From: Niebla homalea
Taxonomy: Eukaryota; Ascomycota; Lecanoromycetes; Lecanorales; Ramalinaceae
Direction of reading: 5' to 3'
NCBI GenBank assembly: GCA_019925105.1
Contig: JAHGAU010000009.1
Span: 1,612,001-1,676,000, forward strand
DNA length: 64,000 nt
A program made the position numbers and the translations under genes. Of this stretch, positions 57,115 to 64,000 are shown piece after piece. The stretch's first letter is position 1, and the number at the start of each line of letters is the position of its first letter. A model generated the notes under the pieces. That model saw only the letters and a list, made by a program, of their open reading frames with translations, did no database searches and was not told where the DNA came from.

Positions 57115-59287
57115 TCACACCGTCGCCCTCCTCATCTCCCTATCCCTCTCCACAGCCTCCACCTCCACAGCATGCGGCCTCCTGCTCGGCCCTTCCGACT
57201 TCATCGCCTCTTGCTCTTTACTCCTCACCATCGTGAACCTCACCAAACTCACACTCTCATCAATGACCTTCCAACTGGTGACCAGATACAACCCGTCATA
57301 CCTCACCCCGACTTTCGGGCTCCACCGTCGATTCCCCTTGGCACTCCGCAGCACCCTGACGGGCCGCTTATTGTCATGGCTCGTGATCAGGAGTTTGGTG
57401 TTGGGCGTCATGTCCCGGGTACCGCTCGCGGCGGTGCCGCAGTACTCCAACATATCCCCCGAATCGAGGTTGGCGTACCCGCCCCCACTCACGACGATGG
57501 AGAAGGCGCCCCGGTCCTGGTGGCCGTGGATCCCGGACTCGGATTCCCCGTGCGCCCCGTCGCGGACGGCGCAGATCTGGAGGGGCCACCAGGCGCCCAC
57601 GTGGAGCCCGTTGTGACCGATCTGATCGGCCGGGATCCGGAATGGATAGGTGGGGTCGAGGGTGTAGGTTGTGTAGGAGGTCACGGACGAGGCTGTGCTG
57701 CTGGTTCTCGCTTTGAAGGATTTGGAGCGGAGGACGCCCCGGAGGAGGTCGGGATCAGTGTCGCCTTTCCACCAGCGCGCTTCCAACGCCTGGGCGACAT
57801 TGCGGATGTCCTGGGGAAAGGTGCTGGTTGGGGATGCCAGAATGCGTGTGAAGGTGCCGTCGGTGAGGATGTTGCTTTTCTTGATGATTTCTTTTTCCTT
57901 GCCGTGGAAGTCGAAGAGGCCGAGTTGGTGGAGGAATGTACGCAGGGAATTTGAGGCTTTGAGAGGGTCGTGGGTGTAGGGTTGGGACTGGGCATTGAGG
58001 AGATTGGTATACATTGTCCGGAGGCGCCTGAGTGTCAGGATGTCATCGCGTTTGAGGGTGTGTTCACTCCGTGAGGTTAAAACGATGTCTCTATACCAAT
58101 CCGGAGTACGCGTGGGAGCCAGGCTGGAGTAGGTGGACATGGTATCACCCGCATCATCCACCTCTGGGGCCTTGAGGGTTGCATTCGTGGATTCTGTCGT
58201 CCTTTGATATGTCAGCTGCTACCCTTGCAAATTGTGACGGTGGCGGACTTCTCTGTAGGCTTCTCGCTTTTCTTCCATATTCTTTTGGCAGGAGCTAGGC
58301 CAGAAGCAATCTTGCGTGAGGACCTCGGGTGAATCTCATCATCCTCCATGGATTCTGAGAGATCGAGGTTTGGCTCCTGCTGGTTGACATTGGATAGCTG
58401 TGCCTTGGCTGCAAGACGGCTAGACAATTTCCTCGGAAGAGCATCATTACAGCATGGGTCCGCTGTTGGCGAGTAGATGCTGTCGGCCCCGCGCTTGGAT
58501 CCCCTTTTGCAAAGCTTCGACGCTTGTGGTCCAATATTGGTGGACGAGGGTTTGTGAGCGTTTGGATGGATACCGGCGGAGGTACCTCGCGTCGCCGAAG
58601 GCAGGTCAATGACGGCCCGAGGCCTCTTCTGGATCGTATACTGACTATTGAATACTCGCACAGCCTCCGCGGATGGGTTGCACACACTGTCGATACTCGC
58701 ATTGGTCATTGAGATACGATCTAGGACTTGGGCACCGGACGTTTCTGCTTGGTCTGCAACAGCTTGATTTGGCTCACTGTTGGGCATCTGAGGAATTTCT
58801 GAGTCGCAATTGTCGTGCTTGATCTCAGGATGTTCGGAGGCGTAATCTTCAACGTGCATTCGAGAGGGTCCTCGCTTAGCTTCGACGATGCGGCTGGGGT
58901 GATTTTGCTGTCCTTGAACTTGACTGCCAAAGGTTGGATCGCGCTTGTCTTTGGCACTTGCAGGAGTACGTTTTGGCCAAACATTTTGTCTAATGGTGCA
59001 ATCGCCTGCCGAGAAATCCCTATTGGGGAAGAATGCTTGAAGTACTGGGTCAATCGCTTTTGCAACATTGCCAGCTAGTCGACTGGTTGGAGTAAATGAG
59101 GTACCACCAGCAGTCGCGTGCGTTGTCGCCTCCCTTGCGGCCAACTCAGCTTTGTGTGCATCGCGGATTGCATCAGGCTCGACGGTGCGAGACGGTAGGC
59201 TGCCTTCTGGAAAAGAAGAAGTGTCAGCTGTCGACATCACGTCGTCTGCCCGAATTGCTCACCTTTGCCTTCCTCGACTGCACCCAT
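57115..59287 (-). CDS. SRA/YDG-domain protein (UHRF1-like modified-cytosine reader domain)
   Basis: Three exons: 59287-59263 (MGAVEEGK), 59206-58223 and 58163-57115, giving 685 residues. Introns are 56 bp (gtgagc...ttccag) and 59 bp (gtagca...ccccag). The first 330 residues are Ser/Pro-rich and disordered, without a known domain. A helical segment follows (WYRDIVLTS, DDILTLRRLRTMYTNLLNA). The SRA domain spans about residues 525-660: GHNGLHVGAWWPLQICAVRDGAHGE, IHGHQDRGAFSIVVSGGGYANLDSGD, then NKRPVRVLRSAKGN and the YDGLYLV signature. SRA domains flip and read methylated or hydroxymethylated cytosine. No RING, PHD or methyltransferase domain is attached. The fungal substrate is unknown; the link to RIP or DNA methylation is inference. 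Confidence 0.88.
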
Positions 59288-60237
59288 TGTCACAGTAACC
59301 CACAGCCCTTTTTACTTCGAAACGAGTGCGTGCTTGCGTCACAGTTGAGAGAACGTGGACCTGTGACCCAAAGATTATGTGTCGAAAGTAAACAATCGGA
59401 GCTAGGGTGGCTAACGCAATGAGCGGATAGGAGTGGTGGAAGTGTTGACCACTCTCTAGTCAGGGACGCAGAATTTCCAGGGCAACAAGTACGATTTGAA
59501 ACGCGGTCTGCGGGGCGATCGGCCGTCTTACTTCGACCAAGAATCATTCACTTCGCGACTCTGGAACGTATTGAAAAGCTAAAGCGGCGAATGGGAGAGA
59601 GGTGACCTTATTCAGGCAAAATCGAGTTGTACGGACTGTGGCTGTCTCGCTTCTATGCCAGGTGCTGTACATGAGAGTGAAGACTGCTGCTGAATGCACT
59701 CAACGCTTATTCTGGGAATGGTTGTTAGGATTTGAGGTCAAGCGTGCATCTTCAATCACCTTCTCTGCTGATTTCTTGGACCTAGCTCAGCGCGAACAAC
59801 AGGTAGACTCTATGTGCAGGTAGATTATTGTGTGATCTGGACCTTGGGGGACGCCAAACGTGGGACATCAGATGCCAAAATATCTCTAAATCAGCATCTT
59901 TTCTATGGCGTTCTGCATAGAGTATTAGCATGATGCTCCGCTAGGTTGGGATGGACTAAAAGTTTCCCATCCAGAGCTCACGCATCATTGTCTATTGCTG
60001 AAATCCAAGAGAGTCAAATCACGACCCCATGCAAAGAATCTGAAGAAGAACTGGACTTGCTGTAGAAGTGGTCATCGCTCATGTGAGCTTACGTTGCTTG
60101 TTTTCTTGCACCACACGAATCCGTTCAGCGTGCGTCGACTAAGCCTCTTGTACGTCATTTTGCCTTTCTTGCTAGATCATGAGACTTGTTTCAGCCGATA
60201 ATAATGCACCTACATCTCAGGTTTGGTACTGTCTTGG
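59288..60237. other. Gap upstream of the SRA gene: nothing recognised
   Basis: Presumptive SRA-gene promoter next to 59287. A short Lys/Arg/Cys-rich frame near 59995-60090 (KNLKKNWTCCRSGH) is not a recognisable gene. Confidence 0.45.
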
Positions 60238-60363
60238 GAGCTCCTCCTGAACGTAAAACACTGACACGCTATGGCATACCAGTGCCTCTCTGAGTCTGTG
60301 GAGCTCCTCCTGAATGTAAAGCCCTGACACGCTATGGCATATCAGTGTATCTCTGAGTCTGTG
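60238..60363 (+). repeat. Tandem duplication of a 63-bp unit
   Basis: GAGCTCCTCCTGAA(C/T)GTAAA...CTCTGAGTCTGTG is present twice in a row (60238-60300 and 60301-60363) with about six differences. Confidence 0.9.
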
Positions 60364-60736
60364 GGTGTGTCCACGACTAAGTCAGCCTGGGAAAGCCGAC
60401 GACTCTTGTTATACCATCAGGTAATGATGCCGAGTATCTTACCAAGTGGTCAGTTCCCCCTCGTGTTGCTCTTGGGGTCTGAGGTCAGATATCGTGTTTT
60501 TCGAATTAGCGTTGAATCATTGGAAAGTAATGAATCGATGGATAAGTTGCAGAGAGACAAGAAATCAACAGCAAGCTTCAATACACTTTGGCGACACAGG
60601 AAACCTGAACAGCTGGCATGACATACACGAACGCTCGAATTCTAGATCTATAAGGATAGAGTTCCGACCCAGCAATGTATGCCGTCCCGGGAATGATGAT
60701 GTGGAGAAGTGAACATCTCTTGGTCTACCATCGAGA

Positions 60737-62330
60737 TTAGGTTGCAACTGCTTGCATGTTGTCGACAGGAATGGAGATACGTCGACTCTTTCTCACTTCA
60801 GCATTGTTGCCGTTCCAGTACCTGTCAGTGCGGTAGCTGTGATTATTTAATTCTCAGTCAGCAATGCCAGTCTTGGTTATAATTTGGAAGTGCTATGCGG
60901 AATAGCTCCCTTCGCATTCGGCGAGAAGACAGTGCTAAGGAAGGAAAATCCTACCTCCAATTGAGGTTCGCAAGTGTAACGTTCTGCACGCCGCTGATGT
61001 AAACTTGCACCTGGCTATCGATCTCTTCGCCCCACGTTGGAAGTTCCGTAAGGGCAAGGTACCACCCTCGATATCGGCTATTGAGGAGCTCACCAGCGCA
61101 GTCAAAAGATGACTGGAGATCTTTTCCCAGCACATGATAGAGTGATACAATATTATGGCTTTCCTCGAGAGCCTGAAGTAGAACGAAAGTCAGCTGGCTT
61201 AATCTATTGACGCCATGAAAACCGACTTGCCTTCTCCTTGGCATAAGAGACGATATCATTTTGGCTAGACAATTAGTGTCGATTCCCAATTGTGGTCCTG
61301 AGGACTCTTACATCAACACAATTTCTGTCGCGATTGTCTCAATTTTCCGCAGGGTCGGATGATCGATCACCTCATCAGGCAGATTGAGGTCATATGCATA
61401 CCTCGGCTATTATCAGAGCAGATCGTAAGTAGATCTGACCATTGTGACTTACTCTATCAGGGCGAATATGGGCGTGGTTGCAATAGAGTGGCGTCGCACA
61501 GCCAAGAGATCGTCAAAGGACGAAGTCAAGCCAGCCATTGAATGGAGATGTACCTGCTGCATGACTCCTTCGCAATATGCCGTCATAGACGCTGCAAATC
61601 GATACTGGATCACTGGAATCGGTCATCTTACGCATGCCAACCCATGCGTTACTCAATTCATCATACCTTTCGAAGCTGTCTGTGAAGCGTATTAGCAGGG
61701 TCTAAAGCAAAGATGCTGGCTACTCACGTGCGACAATCGCGACCAAATAGACTTAAAAGCGACCAAAAGAGGGGTCTGGGGATCATCTGGTTCACCTTTC
61801 AGGATTGCCACAAGCCCGTCAACCAGTTTCTGTGCCTCTCCAGGATTCGTCTTCAGGTGGCCGTTGTCAAAAACTGGCCTGCTTATCAGCCAGATGTGTC
61901 TCCACTGCCACATTGTGGAGGTGTTAAGACGTGCCGTCATCAAAAGGAAATATCTGAGATCTCATATCAGCTCGTCGTGGAATAGACTTAGTCGACGCAA
62001 TGGACTTGCCCAGCTGCCCCAGTCACAAAGTGTCCGCAGTGCTTCAGCACTCGCATCCGGCAACACGACAGCGCAGAAATACGAGAAATCTGTCTGACGT
62101 ATGATTTTGCAGGTGCGAGAATCGAGCCCACAACGACTACCAAAATCAGTGCGATTTCGCGTATCGAACAATTGATGGATCTACTCCAGTACCCAATCTT
62201 CCGATTCTCGTTTGATGACCTCGTAATGTGGGTTCACACGAGGGCTTTGAGCTAGAAAGAAGAGGAACATTTCCGGGAGAACAATTTGTACCACTCCATC
62301 ATGGACGGAATTTTGATCTATTGAGCCCAT
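60737..62330 (-). CDS. Class I terpene (sesquiterpene-type) synthase, ten exons
   Basis: Exons: 62330-62185, 62136-62010, 61953-61935, 61873-61728, 61679-61667, 61612-61453, 61401-61312, 61264-61231, 61172-60955 and 60821-60737. They join in frame to 346 codons (345 residues), normal for fungal class I sesquiterpene synthases. NPHYE precedes the metal-binding DDVFD (residues 96-100, formed across an intron). AVRR at about 188-191 fits the pyrophosphate sensor. NDIVSYAKE (236-244) is the NSE/DTE motif, and RY at 318-319 is the C-terminal dyad. Two micro-exons are 19 and 13 nt. Introns 2, 3 and 8 use GC donors (gcaagt, gcacgt, gcaagt), and intron 6 ends in GAG. The enzyme would ionise and cyclise a prenyl diphosphate in the cytosol; the product is unknown. 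No cluster genes are adjacent. Confidence 0.9.
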
Positions 62331-63194
62331 TGTGAAAGCCTCTTCAGGTCCTGAGGGTCATGGAGCCGATGCGTCAAATAGCTTTGTTAAGAGGAAAGCT
62401 ATGTACAGCAACATGCCAATATGACCTTCTTCTGACTCGATGTCGAACAATTTCGGGCTGTTGCTGATGCATGGACACAGTCGTCGTATGTCCGACTTTC
62501 ACCGACAGGAATTCTCCCCCTTAGAATCATAGCCGAGATCGGGGTGAAAATTATTGGCCAACCCCCAGTACGAGAACCTTTCGTACATTGTCATCCTCTT
62601 CCCACTTTAAGGACTCAAGAACTCTGAAAATCTCATGCAATAAGTTCAGCCATTGGAGAGTCTCAGAGTCGAATGAAAAATTTCAGTGAGCGTGCTGCTT
62701 TGGTTACAGGTATTGACGTTGTCAGCTAAATTGCGGTGCATTGGTAACCCCGCCAGAGTCTTACCTCGCTGAGAACATTGTGACGCATCACAAGTAGTAG
62801 TGGCCGTTCCGGAGGTGAGACGTGCGAATCGAGGCTCATTGCTCTGATGCACCCGTCAAAGTCTACCTTCTTACGTCTTCGAGCTCATTGGTGGCAGTCC
62901 AATCCGGCAGCAAATGCACACTGGCCACTTCACGTCCTTAGTCTCATGCACGGAGATCAGTGTTTCGCTTGTTGGATCAGAAAGGGCCTTTGCGGAAGGT
63001 CTGTTGCCTCACTGGATTGATCATATCGAGGCCTCTTGATCTGACGTGCATGGTGAACAGCGGATCGCGCTATCAAATTGTGTCGCAAGCATAATTTGGC
63101 ATTAGTAAGTGATAGGTAAGGGCTAGCATACATATGGGGAGAGGTCCGCTGGCCCGATGCCAAATCCCGCGGATCTCCCCGAGACTTCCCCTTA
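62331..63194. other. Region upstream of the terpene synthase
   Basis: Presumptive promoter next to 62330; only short frames further out. Nothing else recognised. Confidence 0.45.
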
Positions 63195-63724
63195 CCCCTT
63201 CATGCTTTTTTCTTGTCGGGTCCGGATTTTTTGCGATCGATTTCATGAAAATTTTATCAAAATCACATTTCAGTTACCCATTAAACAACCACGCTTTTGG
63301 ATTGGGTTAAAGTAAATAGACTATATCTCTATATCATAAAGAATCAATGATCTAAGTTTCAGATCCAATTTCGTAGATTTAAATGGATGGCTGGTAGTAG
63401 AGTAAATGTATGTTTTTTGAACCCCGGAACTCGAATTTCTTGGTGGGGTAGCGGGGTAATCACGGGGCCTGAGGGGCTAAATTGACCTGGGGCTCGAGTG
63501 AAATTCCAAGCAAAGAAAATATCCCCTTATAACTTAACCATAATAGCTTTATATTAGTTAAAATTAACATTAAAGCTTCTATAAGCTATAAAGATTATGT
63601 ATAAGTACTTTCAGTAAGTATTAAAGCGTGGTTATTAAGTATATAGCTAAATAGTGATTTTGAGAAAAAGTTCATGAAATCGGTCGCAAAAATCCGGACC
63701 CGACAAGAAAAAAGCATGAAGGGG
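63195..63724 (+). mobile_element. 530-bp MITE with about 75-bp inverted repeats and TA target site
   Basis: The ends read CCCCTTCATGCTTTTTTCTTGTCGGGTCCGG inward from both sides (63195 onward, and inverted up to 63724), with TA immediately outside (63193-63194 and 63725-63726). The match extends about 75 bp, past ATTTCATGAA. The interior is AT-rich with no coding capacity. TA target site and terminal CCCCT are shared with the large mariner element at 39.3-49.8 kb, but the rest of the repeat differs, so they are different families. Confidence 0.9.
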
Positions 63725-64000
63725 TACCTGGGTATCAGTCCTTGGGACGCCACACGAGGTCGTGCATGCAGTCTATCAAAACATCCCGTGTCGGCCTCCA
63801 CACCTTTGAAATAGTATCTGTAGGTGATCATGAACGTTCCGGTGGATGATCACCCTCAGCATGTAATGAATCAATTGATAGGCAAGCGCCAACGTATTCG
63901 CCATCAAAGTCTGGTTCATCCCCACAATATATACAGACTGTAAGAGTTGCCCAGTTCAAAGTATCGTTAGCCACCATCTGTAAAGCCTACGTCATATATG

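Noticed and set aside
58164..58222. Two separate genes on either side of the SRA-gene intron
   Set aside because: A 59-bp GT-AG intron joins them in frame, and the downstream frame lacks a good start of its own.
60000..60110. Short Lys/Cys-rich frame as a small secreted or zinc protein gene
   Set aside because: No signal peptide, no repeated cysteine pattern and no supporting exons.
1..62330. A terpene biosynthetic cluster joining the GGPP-synthase relic and the terpene synthase
   Set aside because: They lie about 60 kb apart with housekeeping genes between them, and the synthase relic is dead.

Overview
The window is nuclear DNA of a filamentous ascomycete (Pezizomycotina-like). The evidence is short 45-130 bp GT-AG introns, a fungal gene set (CYP505 P450-reductase fusion, L-arabinitol dehydrogenase, STB6-like and CSN12 proteins) and a 10 kb AT-rich block with the footprint of repeat-induced point mutation (RIP): CpA/TpG almost absent, TpA in excess, CpG kept. 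The species cannot be named from the sequence. Gene models were built by hand. Most exon sets were checked for reading-frame closure, and introns are listed under each gene.

Layout. 0-2.1 kb: a decayed geranylgeranyl-diphosphate-synthase-like gene with a short-repeat array inside it. 3.3-9.2 kb: a DUF1479 oxygenase (-), the shared RNA polymerase subunit RPB10 (-, four exons) and the SSU-processome WD40 protein UTP17 (+). 9.4-13.7 kb: further arrays of the same GTGCGG-based short repeat around a nucleoside-phosphorylase relic. 14.3-21.4 kb: a six-exon CYP505 fatty-acid hydroxylase (-) and mitochondrial lysyl-tRNA synthetase (-), whose C-terminus has grown into 36-residue tandem repeats. 21.9-29.0 kb: TIM10 (+), an STB6-like protein (-), GID2/RMD5 ubiquitin ligase (+, frameshifted) and L-arabinitol 4-dehydrogenase (-). 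30.8-35.4 kb: a basic unknown protein (-) and NOC2 (+, frameshifted). 35.9-37.8 kb: a run of tRNA-like Pol III units carrying inserts. 39.3-49.8 kb: a Tc1/mariner-type element (84 bp inverted repeats, TA at both ends) interrupted by a Ty3/gypsy-type LTR retrotransposon (146 bp LTRs, 5 bp target duplication), both heavily mutated. 50.2-59.3 kb: a BTB protein (+), CSN12 (-), ribosomal protein eL20 (+) and an SRA/YDG-domain protein (-). 60.7-62.3 kb: a ten-exon class I terpene synthase (-), with a TA-flanked 530 bp MITE upstream.

Most intact genes are housekeeping: ribosome production (UTP17, NOC2, eL20), transcription (RPB10), mitochondrial biogenesis (TIM10 and LysRS, head to head) and protein turnover (GID2, CSN12). 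The terpene synthase, CYP505 and LAD are accessory metabolism and do not form one cluster. The most unusual items are the tRNA-like units with a shared insert, the self-copied repeats on LysRS, the stop-free short-repeat family, and the terpene synthase with two micro-exons and three GC-type donor sites. Three one-base deletions in C runs break otherwise conserved genes and look more like consensus errors than biology.
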